A DNA stretch of 14,538 nt, taken from assembly GCA_964447155.1 (NCBI GenBank), contig CAYURM010000053.1, forward strand, positions 1 through 14,538, given 5' to 3'. The notes beneath the pieces are model-generated. The model saw only the letters and a list, made by a program, of their open reading frames with translations, had not been told where the DNA came from and made no database searches. Position numbers and translations under genes: made by a program. The stretch is from SMBSF63 sp034003545 (GTDB lineage: Bacteria; Chloroflexota; Anaerolineae; Anaerolineales; Anaerolineaceae). Shown here one piece after another: positions 6,687 through 13,321 of this stretch. The stretch's first letter is position 1, and each line of letters starts with the position of its first letter.

Positions 6687-7403
6687 ATGTCAAATGTCAA
6701 ATATCGCCGTGTCTTGTTAAAGATCAGCGGGGAAGCGCTTGCCGGTGAAATGGGCATTGGAATTGATGCCCAACGTGCCATGCACATTGCCGAGAAAGTA
6801 CGCGATGTGCGCGAGCTGGGCATTGATGTTGCCATTGTGATTGGCGCCGGCAACTTCTGGCGCGGACGCCAGGGACTGGAACTGGGCATGGACCGCGCCA
6901 CAGCCGACTATATGGGCATGCTTGCCACGGTGATGAATGCCCTCGCCCTGATGGACTCGCTGGAAAGCAAGGGCGTCATCACCCGTGTGCAGACGGCGAT
7001 TGAGATGCGCTCGGTGGCCGAGCCGTACATTCGCCGGCGGGCGATGCGCCACATGGAAAAAGGCCGCGTGGTGATCCTCGGCGGCGGTACGGGCAATCCG
7101 TATTTTTCCACCGACACGGCAGCTGCCCTGCGCGCGATGGAGATTGGCGCAGATGTGCTGATCAAGGCCACCAAAGTGGACGGCGTGTATGACAAAGACC
7201 CGCACGTGCATGCCGACGCGGTAAAGTTTGCTGAACTGACCTACCTGGATGCGATCAGCCGCCGTCTGGAAGTGATGGACAGCACCGCCCTGACGCTGTG
7301 CATGGATAACGAGATGCCGATCATGGTGCTCAACCTGTGGGAGGATGACGTCCTGCGCCGCGCCCTGCTCGGCGAGAAGGTAGGCACCCTGGTTTCGGGG
7401 TAA
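6687..7403 (+). CDS. pyrH: UMP kinase
   Basis: This hexameric amino-acid-kinase-fold enzyme phosphorylates UMP to UDP in pyrimidine nucleotide synthesis. Seen in its 238 residues: the phosphate-binding LLKISGEALAG (10-20, with K12, S14, G15), VIGAGNFWRG (51-60), the UMP-site block DRATADYMGMLATVMN (69-84), GGGTGNPYFSTDTAA (132-146) and the ATP-site block KVDGVYDKDP (163-172). Length and motifs are standard for bacterial PyrH. AAAGGA (6674-6679) precedes the ATG by 7 bases. In many bacteria frr (ribosome recycling factor) follows pyrH; here it does not, and a repeat and the pheS promoter come next. The terminator upstream separates it from tsf. Confidence 0.97.
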   Translation: MSNVKYRRVLLKISGEALAGEMGIGIDAQRAMHIAEKVRDVRELGIDVAIVIGAGNFWRGRQGLELGMDRATADYMGMLATVMNALALMDSLESKGVITRVQTAIEMRSVAEPYIRRRAMRHMEKGRVVILGGGTGNPYFSTDTAAALRAMEIGADVLIKATKVDGVYDKDPHVHADAVKFAELTYLDAISRRLEVMDSTALTLCMDNEMPIMVLNLWEDDVLRRALLGEKVGTLVSG

Positions 7404-7421
7404 GAGAAAACACAGGAATCG

Positions 7422-7446
7422 CAGGGTGGGTTGGCAACCCACCCTG
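7422..7446. repeat. REP-like palindromic repeat, copy 2
   Basis: This is a perfect 25-base inverted repeat: CAGGGTGGGTTG (7422-7433), one central G, CAACCCACCCTG (7435-7446). It has the same core as copy 1 at 331-357. No T-run follows, so it is unlikely to be a standard terminator, though it could protect the pyrH mRNA 3' end. It sits 18 bases after the pyrH stop and 16 bases before the -35 box of the pheS promoter. Confidence 0.8.
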
Positions 7447-7462
7447 TGGATAATATTCCACC

Positions 7463-7490
7463 TTGACATTTGTTCTCTTTCTGGCATAAT
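7463..7490 (+). promoter_or_regulatory. sigma70-type promoter of the pheST operon
   Basis: A consensus TTGACA (7463-7468), a 16-base spacer and CATAAT (7485-7490) lie directly ahead of the T-box leader. Transcription would start near 7497, about 340 bases before pheS. A strong promoter followed by attenuation is the expected arrangement for T-box control. Confidence 0.85.
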
Positions 7491-7496
7491 AGAGGA

Positions 7497-7795
7497 CGAG
7501 ATCGCACAAGTCACCAAAGGCTGTGACAGAGGAAAGTAGTTCAGCGGAAACCGACAGGGACGCGGGTGCATGACTGAGACGCCCGCCCGGTGAAAACAGA
7601 ACGAAGTTCCCTCTCGAGCCGCCCGGGGGAACGCCCCAACAAGGCTACTAGTCCGGGACGCAGGCGCAGCGTTAACCGCGCAGCCAACCGCCAATCATCA
7701 CCAGGCCGTTGGAGAAAGCGGGCTGATTTTTGCAGCCAAGAAGGGTGGTACCGCGGATACCCCGTCCCTGAACCTGGGACGGTTTATTTTTTAAA
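7497..7795 (+). promoter_or_regulatory. T-box riboswitch leader with Phe (UUC) specifier
   Basis: The leader senses uncharged tRNA and controls pheST transcription. The 14-base T-box signature AGGGTGGTACCGCG is exact at 7742-7755. Its TGGT (7746-7749) would pair with the tRNA 3' end, and the variable T matches the A discriminator of tRNA-Phe. Stem I is recognised from AGAGGAAAGTAG (7528-7539) and the CTCGAGCC stretch (7613-7620). The triplet TTC at 7607-7609 sits in the specifier-loop position and reads as Phe, agreeing with the downstream genes. Just before the T-box, GGCTG (7721-7725) and CAGCC (7733-7737) form a likely stem III. A small hairpin, GTCAC (7510-7514) with GTGAC (7523-7527), precedes stem I. 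The region is non-coding: short frames across it have no family resemblance. Confidence 0.93.
7762..7792 (+). terminator. T-box-controlled intrinsic terminator ahead of pheS
   Basis: CCGTCCC (7762-7768) pairs perfectly with GGGACGG (7776-7782) around a 7-base loop and is followed by TTTATTTTTT. The left arm lies directly downstream of the T-box sequence, where it can instead join the antiterminator helix when uncharged tRNA-Phe binds. This gives the on/off choice for pheST. Confidence 0.9.
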
Positions 7796-7836
7796 CCACA
7801 GGAAACAAAAATATCCTGAGAGATGAAGGAGGATGT

Positions 7837-8910
7837 ATGCCCGAACAAGATGGTACGAAAAACCAGGATGAGCTGCTGCAACAGTTACAGCAGCAGTTGG
7901 CCGAGGCGCGTCAAACCGGTCTGGCATTGCTGGATACGCTGAAAGATGAAGATGCGCTGGCGAAATGGCGCACCCATCATTTGATGCGCAAGGCAGTCGT
8001 AACCGAGGTGATGAAGAACCTTTCTACCCTGCCGCCGGAAGCACGCCCGATGATCGGCCAGGCCGCCAACAAGGTAAAACAGGAATTTGAAGCCCGCCTC
8101 GCCGCACGACAGGCGGAGATCAAGCAGGCTGCTTTGGCGCAATCGCTGAGCAGCGACCACCTGGACATCACCCTGCCCGGCCGCCAGCCGATCCACGGCG
8201 GTCTGCACCCCGAGACCGAAGTGCTGCGCGAGATCTATCATATCTTCGCTGAGATGGGCTTCCAGGTATACCGCTCGCGCGATGTGGAGACCGAGGAATA
8301 TAATTTTGAGCTGCTTAATATCCCTGCTCATCATCCCGCCCGTGACATGTGGGACACCTTCTTCACTACCAAAGACGGCGTGGTGCTGCGCACGCACACC
8401 TCGCCCGGACAGATCCGCGTGATGCGTGAATACGCTCCCGACCCGATCCGCGTGATCCTGCCGGGGATGTGCTACCGCTATGAGCAGATCAGCGCCCGCT
8501 CGGAGATCCAGTTCAATCAGGTAGAGCTGCTGGTGGTAGGCAGGGATATCACCTTTGGCGATCTGAAGGGAACATTGAACGATTTTGTGCGCCGCCTGTT
8601 TGGCCGCGAAGTGCGCACCCGCCTGCGACCCAACCACTTCCCCTTCACCGAGCCCAGCGCCGAGATGGACGTGGAATGTTTCATCTGCGGCGGCACAGGC
8701 TGCGCCGTGTGCAAACGCTCCGGCTGGCTGGAGATCCTCGGCTGCGGGATGGTACACCCCACCGTGCTGCGCAACGGCGGGTATGATCCCGAAGTGTATT
8801 CCGGTTTCGCCGCGGGCATGGGGCCCGAGCGTATCAATATGCTCAGGCATAAAATCGAAGATATTCGATACTTCTGGGCGAATGATGCCCGGTTTTTGGA
8901 GCAGTTTTAA
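7837..8910 (+). CDS. pheS: phenylalanyl-tRNA synthetase alpha subunit
   Basis: This is the catalytic subunit of the alpha2-beta2 enzyme that charges tRNA-Phe. The N-terminal ~100 residues form the tRNA-binding coiled coil. The class II core follows, with GGLHPETEVLREI (121-133), RTHTSPGQIRVM (185-196), a motif 2-like YRYEQISARSEIQFNQVE (213-230) and motif 3 GFAAGMGPERINML (323-336). The usual motif 2 text is closer to YRRDEIDATHSPMFHQ, so this is a divergent variant. C281, C284, C289 and C292 (CFICGGTGCAVC) form a CxxC-x4-CxxC cluster likely to bind zinc, as in a subset of bacterial PheS. At 357 residues the length is normal. AAGGAGG (7827-7833) lies 3 bases before the ATG. Expression is set by the T-box leader; pheT follows after about 105 bases. 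Confidence 0.97.
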   Translation: MPEQDGTKNQDELLQQLQQQLAEARQTGLALLDTLKDEDALAKWRTHHLMRKAVVTEVMKNLSTLPPEARPMIGQAANKVKQEFEARLAARQAEIKQAALAQSLSSDHLDITLPGRQPIHGGLHPETEVLREIYHIFAEMGFQVYRSRDVETEEYNFELLNIPAHHPARDMWDTFFTTKDGVVLRTHTSPGQIRVMREYAPDPIRVILPGMCYRYEQISARSEIQFNQVELLVVGRDITFGDLKGTLNDFVRRLFGREVRTRLRPNHFPFTEPSAEMDVECFICGGTGCAVCKRSGWLEILGCGMVHPTVLRNGGYDPEVYSGFAAGMGPERINMLRHKIEDIRYFWANDARFLEQF

Positions 8911-8915
8911 TCATT

Positions 8916-8983
8916 TGTAGGGTGCGTTGCTAACGCACCCTTGAACAAGATGAATTATTGGTGCGTTTTGAACGCACCCTACA
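8916..8983. repeat. REPIN-like element: two inverted GTAG-footed hairpins
   Basis: The 68-base element has perfect 13-bp terminal inverted arms: TGTAGGGTGCGTT (8916-8928) and AACGCACCCTACA (8971-8983). Each arm also has its own local partner. GGGTGCGTT (8920-8928) pairs with AACGCACCC (8932-8940) over a 3-base loop, and GGTGCGTT (8960-8967) pairs with AACGCACC (8971-8978) over a 3-base loop. Both hairpins carry a GTAG foot on the outside, the layout of paired REP sequences (REPIN). The arms differ from the repeats at 331 and 7422 by a G-C to C-G swap on both sides of the stem. It lies between pheS and pheT inside the operon. Confidence 0.75.
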
Positions 8984-9015
8984 TTTGTGATTACTCACGA
9001 AGCAAGCGAGGTACC

Positions 9016-11547
9016 ATGCAAGTCCCACTTTCCTGGTTAAAAGATTATGTTGATGTAGACCTCCCGATTGAGGAGCTGGCCCGTGTGATGACCATGGCGG
9101 GCATGGAAGTTGAAGCCATTCAGGTTGTCGGCCTGCCGATGCCCGAAGGCGACAAGCACGGATTCAAGATTTCCGGCCTGAGCTGGCCGGCGGACAAGTT
9201 CGTCGTGGCGCAAATCAATGAAGTCCTGCCTCATCCCGACGCTGACCGGCTGGTATTATGCCAGCTGGACGACGGGGATGGTGTGCGCACTGTATTGACC
9301 GGCGCGCCCAATCTGTATGAATACAAGGGCAAAGGCCCGCTGGAAAAGCCGCTCAAGGTGGCGTACGCCAGACTGGGTTCCGTGCTGTACGACGGTCACA
9401 AGCCCGGCTGGGAGTTGACCAAACTCAAGTCCGCCAAAATCCGCGGGGTGGTGTCCGATTCAATGGTTGCCTCGGAAAAGGAACTGGGTATCTCCGAGGA
9501 ACATGAAGGCATCATTATCCTCGATGACGACGCCCCCACCGGTATGCCCCTGGCCGAGTACATGGGCGATGTGGTCTATACTTTTGAGGTACTGCCCAAT
9601 ATGGTGCGGGATGCCTGCATCGTCGGCGTGGCGCGTGAGATTGCTGCCGTGCTGGATTTGCCTCTGCGCAAACCCGAGCTGACCATGCTGCCCACCGGCC
9701 CATCTATTCAAGGACATGCTTTCATTGAGATCACTGACCCGGAACTCAATCCGCGCTTCGTGGTGGGGCTGATCAAAGATGTGAAAGCCGTCCCCAGCCC
9801 GTATTGGGTGCAGCGCCGGCTGCGCCTGGCGGGCACCCGTCCGATCAACAGCATTGTGGATGCCACCAATTACTGCATGCTGGAATGGAACCAGCCGCTG
9901 CACTCTTTCGACTATGACGTTCTCGTCAAGCGGGCGGGCGGCAAAGCACCGACCATCATCACCCGCGCCGCCAATCCCGGCGAGATGCTGACCACACTCG
10001 ACGATGTGAAACACAAGCTGGAACCCTACACGATCCTGGTCACCGATACCGCCGGGCCGCTGTCCCTGGCGGGCGTGATGGGCGGACTGGAATCGGAAGT
10101 GACCCCCGAGACAAAGAACGTACTGCTGGAAGGCGCGAACTGGAATTTCATCAACGTCCGCAAGACCATGCAGGCCGATCACCTCTCCTCCGAAGCCGGG
10201 TACCGCTTCTCCCGTGATCTGCACCCCGCTTTGGCTGAAGGCGGCGTGCGTTTGGGCCTCGATCGCATGGCCCAATGGAGCGGCGGGGAGATCGCCAAAG
10301 GACTGGTAGATGAATACCCAAAGGTCTATCAGGACCCGGTAGTGGAGATCACCGAAGCGTATGTCGAGCGCAGCCTGGGGATCAATATTCCCGCGGAGAC
10401 GATTATTGACCTGCTCACCCGTCTTGAGTTCGAATGCAGCGTCAAAGGGGAGACGATTTTCGTCAAGTCGCCCGATCACCGCACCGACATCGGCAGCGGG
10501 GTGATTGGCAGAGCCGACGTGCTGGAAGAGATCGCCCGCCTGTATGGGTACGACAATATTCCGGCTACACGCATTAGCGATGAGCTGCCCCCGCAGCGCC
10601 GCAATGACGCCCTGGAGCGGGAAGAACGCCTGCGCGATGTGCTGGCGCAGCTGGGCATGCAGGAGATCATCACCTACCGCTTCACCACCCCGGAGGCTGA
10701 GAGCAAACTTCTCCCGCCTGATGTAACACAGCCGGTGGTGGAATACGTGCGCATGGCGAACCCGATTGCCGCCGACCGCACCGTCCTGCGCCGCACCTTA
10801 CTGCACCAGATGCTGGAAGTCGTTGAGCGCAACGTGCGCCAGCGCGCGCGTCTGGCTTTGTTCGAAGTTGGCAAAGTTTTCCTGCCCGTTGAAGGCGAGC
10901 AGTTGCCCGTTGAGCCGCGGCGTTTGTCGCTGGCAATGACCGGACAGCGCTTCCTGCCTGCCTGGGATCAGAAGCCGTCTGGCGAGATGGATTTCTTCGA
11001 CCTGAAAGGGATCATCGAATCCATGCTGGCGGCCTTGCATATTGAAAACGTGACCTACACGGCTGGCGAGCATGCTACTTTTCATCCCGGCAAATGCGCC
11101 AATGTGTGGAGCGGGGATGTGCTGCTGGGCACCTTCGGTGAAATTCACCCGCTGGTCAAGGAACAGTACGAACTGGAGAAAGCCCCCGTACTGGCCGCAG
11201 AGCTGGACGTCGAAGCCCTGCTCAAGGCGATGCCCCTGCGCTACGAGACCGTGCCCGTGCCCGTCTACCCGCCGGTGCTGGAAGACCTGGCCGTGGTGGT
11301 GGACGAAGCCACTCCGGCGGCGGCTGTGCTGGACGTGATCCGCAAGTCCGGCGGTAACCTGCTGGAAGACGTGTTCCTGTTCGACATCTTCCGCGGCCCG
11401 CAGATCGGCGAAGGCAAGAAGAGCCTCGCTTACTCGCTGATCTACCGCTCGGCGGACAAGACTCTCAGTGACAAAGACACGCAGAAGATACGCAAGAAGA
11501 TCATTTACATGCTCGAGAAAGAGCTGGGCGCAAAATTGCGCAGTTGA
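9016..11547 (+). CDS. pheT: phenylalanyl-tRNA synthetase beta subunit
   Basis: The beta subunit (843 residues) carries tRNA-binding and editing functions. Visible in order: the N-terminal MQVPLSWLKDYVDVDLPIEE; a tRNA-binding (OB) domain at about 61-165 with VLPHPDADRL; the B3/B4 editing domain at about 240-425 with RPINSIVDATNY; the B5 domain at about 438-518, ending in EEIARLYGYDNIP; the catalytic-like core at about 528-740; and the C-terminal ferredoxin-fold anticodon-binding (FDX-ACB) domain at about 746-843 with LEDLAVVVD and ADKTLSDKD. I choose 9016 because MQVPLSWLKDYV is the family's start. The frame is open up to 8941, but that extension is encoded by the palindromic repeat and is not protein-like. 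The ribosome site is weak (GAGG at 9008-9011), so some coupling to pheS is possible. Confidence 0.96.
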   Translation: MQVPLSWLKDYVDVDLPIEELARVMTMAGMEVEAIQVVGLPMPEGDKHGFKISGLSWPADKFVVAQINEVLPHPDADRLVLCQLDDGDGVRTVLTGAPNLYEYKGKGPLEKPLKVAYARLGSVLYDGHKPGWELTKLKSAKIRGVVSDSMVASEKELGISEEHEGIIILDDDAPTGMPLAEYMGDVVYTFEVLPNMVRDACIVGVAREIAAVLDLPLRKPELTMLPTGPSIQGHAFIEITDPELNPRFVVGLIKDVKAVPSPYWVQRRLRLAGTRPINSIVDATNYCMLEWNQPLHSFDYDVLVKRAGGKAPTIITRAANPGEMLTTLDDVKHKLEPYTILVTDTAGPLSLAGVMGGLESEVTPETKNVLLEGANWNFINVRKTMQADHLSSEAGYRFSRDLHPALAEGGVRLGLDRMAQWSGGEIAKGLVDEYPKVYQDPVVEITEAYVERSLGINIPAETIIDLLTRLEFECSVKGETIFVKSPDHRTDIGSGVIGRADVLEEIARLYGYDNIPATRISDELPPQRRNDALEREERLRDVLAQLGMQEIITYRFTTPEAESKLLPPDVTQPVVEYVRMANPIAADRTVLRRTLLHQMLEVVERNVRQRARLALFEVGKVFLPVEGEQLPVEPRRLSLAMTGQRFLPAWDQKPSGEMDFFDLKGIIESMLAALHIENVTYTAGEHATFHPGKCANVWSGDVLLGTFGEIHPLVKEQYELEKAPVLAAELDVEALLKAMPLRYETVPVPVYPPVLEDLAVVVDEATPAAAVLDVIRKSGGNLLEDVFLFDIFRGPQIGEGKKSLAYSLIYRSADKTLSDKDTQKIRKKIIYMLEKELGAKLRS

Positions 11548-11590
11548 TCTCTATCCAACCTTCTAGTTTATGGGAGCCGCGGTGAACAAA

Positions 11591-11631
11591 ATACAGCAAA
11601 ACAATTCACACAATGGAACGTTTTGTTGTAT
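11591..11631. promoter_or_regulatory. candidate AbiEi operator (inverted repeat)
   Basis: ATACAGCAAAAC (11591-11602) and GTTTTGTTGTAT (11620-11631) are inverted copies matching at 11 of 12 positions, 17 bases apart. The right arm runs into the -10 box and the spacer holds the -35 box, so a bound repressor would block RNA polymerase. AbiEi antitoxins of characterised AbiE systems bind inverted repeats in their own promoter. A second, shorter inverted pair, ACGTTT (11618-11623) and AAACGT (11649-11654), flanks the -10 box. Confidence 0.6.
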
Positions 11632-11634
11632 AAT
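11605..11634 (+). promoter_or_regulatory. sigma70-type promoter of the AbiE locus
   Basis: TTCACA (11605-11610), an 18-base spacer and a perfect TATAAT (11629-11634) precede the antitoxin gene. Transcription would start near 11641 and leave a leader of about 46 bases. No strong ribosome-binding site sits before the ATG at 11687. Confidence 0.75.
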
Positions 11635-11686
11635 ATTTCATGTAACCGAAACGTCAAACTATGAAGGTTGGGTCACATAAAATATT

Positions 11687-12472
11687 ATGTCGCTAAGTAA
11701 AGCAGAAACCGATTTTTTAACAACATTTTCTTCAGCCGGAAAACGGGTATTCACATACCAACAGGCTGTTGCGTATTGGCAATCAAAGGTAGCTGCAACG
11801 AATACTTTGGGCCGCCTGGTGCGAAAAGGCTGGCTCCAGCGTCTGGAACGGGGATTGTACATGATCATTCCACTGGAGGCTGGACCCAAAAGACTCTGGT
11901 CAGAGAATGCATTATTGCTGGCTGGTCATCTGATCTCGCCTGGGGCTGTGGCGTATTGGTCGGCTCTTCGTTTTTGGAATATGACGGAGCAAATTCCGCA
12001 AATTCAATTTATCCAGACCACGAAACGGAAAAGACCTCTAACGATCCAGGGAACCGAATTCCAGTTCATCCACGTAGTAGAACGTTATTTTTTTGGGAAC
12101 GTCACCCGGAAAATTGAAGACACATTCATAATGGTGACAGATCGAGAAAAGACTCTTATTGACGCAGCCAGCCGGCCTGATTTGAGTGGCGGAATCGTTC
12201 AATTAGCGCAAGCGATGAAGTCTTCTATGAATTCGATTGACTGGAATAAAGTAGAGCAATACCTGGAACAATGGGGCGGCGGAGTGGTGGCCAAGCGGCT
12301 AGGGTATCTGGCAGAAACACTATCTTTACCGATACCTGACGTGGATTCAAAAATAAACCGTTGGCAAAACATGATCTCAAAAGGGATCAGCCAATTAGAA
12401 CCCGGTTCTGGACGAACCGGCCCTGTGATCACCCGCTGGCAACTTCAGATAAATGTTCCCATTGAATCCTGA
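11687..12472 (+). CDS. AbiEi-type antitoxin / transcriptional repressor (type IV TA)
   Basis: This 261-residue protein has the layout of AbiEi antitoxins. Residues 1-62 form a winged-helix domain ending LGRLVRKGWLQRLERGLYMI. A C-terminal domain follows with AVAYWSALRFWNMT (87-100), the sheet around FQFIHVVERYFFG, and the family's REKTLIDAASRPD (153-165). In AbiE systems the N-terminal domain binds the promoter and represses the operon, while the C-terminal domain counteracts the AbiEii nucleotidyltransferase without forming a stable complex, which defines type IV toxin-antitoxin action. The gene is intact, with a preserved promoter and inverted repeat upstream. The toxin gene starts 20 bases downstream but is broken. 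Family assignment is strong; activity against phage is not shown. Confidence 0.85.
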   Translation: MSLSKAETDFLTTFSSAGKRVFTYQQAVAYWQSKVAATNTLGRLVRKGWLQRLERGLYMIIPLEAGPKRLWSENALLLAGHLISPGAVAYWSALRFWNMTEQIPQIQFIQTTKRKRPLTIQGTEFQFIHVVERYFFGNVTRKIEDTFIMVTDREKTLIDAASRPDLSGGIVQLAQAMKSSMNSIDWNKVEQYLEQWGGGVVAKRLGYLAETLSLPIPDVDSKINRWQNMISKGISQLEPGSGRTGPVITRWQLQINVPIES

Positions 12473-12492
12473 TACCAAAAATGGAATTTTAG

Positions 12493-13115
12493 ATGATTAG
12501 TGAAGCTGAAATTCGCCGTACCGCGGCTGCCACACAAGTTGATCCCATGGTAATGAATCTGGATTATAGCCTTGGGTGGTTCCTGCTCGGTATGTTAAAG
12601 ACTGGGGATCTGTTTGGTGGTTTGATATTCAAAGGCGGTACCTGTTTACGAAAGTGCTACTTTCCAGAATATCGTTTTTCAGAGGACCTGGACTTTACGG
12701 CCACGAAGCATCTCTCCCCTGCCGGGATGAAAAAGTGGATCACCAGAAGTGGTGATTGGATAAGGGATCACGACGGCCCTGATTTTCACATCCAGCCGAT
12801 TCATTTTGAAGTGGTAGAGGATGAATACGGAAGCGAATCTGGTTTGCTGTTTCAAGAGACCTGTATGACATTTACAACCTGATTTCGACCGGAATTGATA
12901 TGCAGGCGGTTAAACAGATTTTGCCCGGGAAGTTTGAGGCAAGGGGATTAAGCCTGAATGGGATTAATAGTAAAAATATCGAGAAACGGCGTTCTGAATT
13001 TGAAACAGATTGGGAACGTCGGCTTCATTATTTGGTAATCAACAAAGGTCTGGATTTTGAGACAGTCTGGCAGTGCGTTTTACAACTCATGAATGAAATC
13101 ATCAATCGCCCATAA
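12493..13115 (+). pseudogene. AbiEii-type nucleotidyltransferase toxin, internally deleted and frameshifted
   Basis: The first frame (12493-12882) starts like an intact AbiEii/AbiGii nucleotidyltransferase: LIFKGGTCLRKCYFPEYRFS with G48-G49-T50, then the metal-binding S63-E-D65-L-D67. After VVEDEYGSES (to about 12840) it runs into a foreign frame and stops at 12882. From 12840 another frame reads WFAVSRDLYDIYNLISTGID, then QILPGKFEARGLSLNGIN and ERRLHYLV, ending at 13115; this is the family's C-terminal part. Together they make about 207 residues where intact members have about 280-300, so roughly 80-90 codons between the catalytic half and the RDLYD helix are gone and the frame is shifted by the same event. 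The missing part normally holds further active-site residues. An ATG at 12900 could start a 71-residue fragment, but that is the tail of this gene, not a separate one. Confidence 0.85.
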
Positions 13116-13245
13116 TTGAGACCCAATGATTTATGGATCAATAAGGTAAGAGGGGCTGTATTTCCTGGTTTTTCACGGCGAAACCCGGCCCGCATTAAAT
13201 TTTAACTTTTTATCCATAATCCATTTTTAAATTTGAGACACAAAT

Positions 13246-13272
13246 TGTCACATCCCTCCCCTTTTCAGCGTC
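13246..13272 (+). promoter_or_regulatory. candidate ECF-type promoter of the sigma factor gene
   Basis: TGTCACA (13246-13252), a 16-base spacer and CGTC (13269-13272) resemble promoters read by some ECF sigma factors, for example the ECF41 group, whose -35 is TGTCACA and -10 is CGTC. It lies about 50 bases ahead of a sigma gene, as expected for autoregulation. No good sigma70-type pair was seen in 13116-13321; the rest of that stretch holds nothing I can name. Confidence 0.4.
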
Positions 13273-13321
13273 TTTCTTAATATAGCTGCAATTAACAAAA
13301 AGACCCTGTAAAGGAGCCTCA

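Noticed and set aside
7422..7446. Intrinsic terminator of pyrH
   Set aside because: The hairpin is perfect, but no T-tract follows and the same repeat occurs elsewhere without relation to gene ends.
7590..7826. Short protein frames in the leader of pheS
   Set aside because: This is the T-box RNA; the conserved bases are RNA motifs and the translated text has no family resemblance.
8941..9015. Longer N-terminal start for PheT at 8941
   Set aside because: The added 25 residues are translated from the palindromic repeat and the region after it; family proteins begin at MQVPLSWLKDYV (9016).
12900..13115. Separate small gene downstream of the toxin
   Set aside because: Its frame continues upstream to 12840 with AbiEii family sequence (RDLYDIYNLI), so it is the C-terminal part of the broken toxin.
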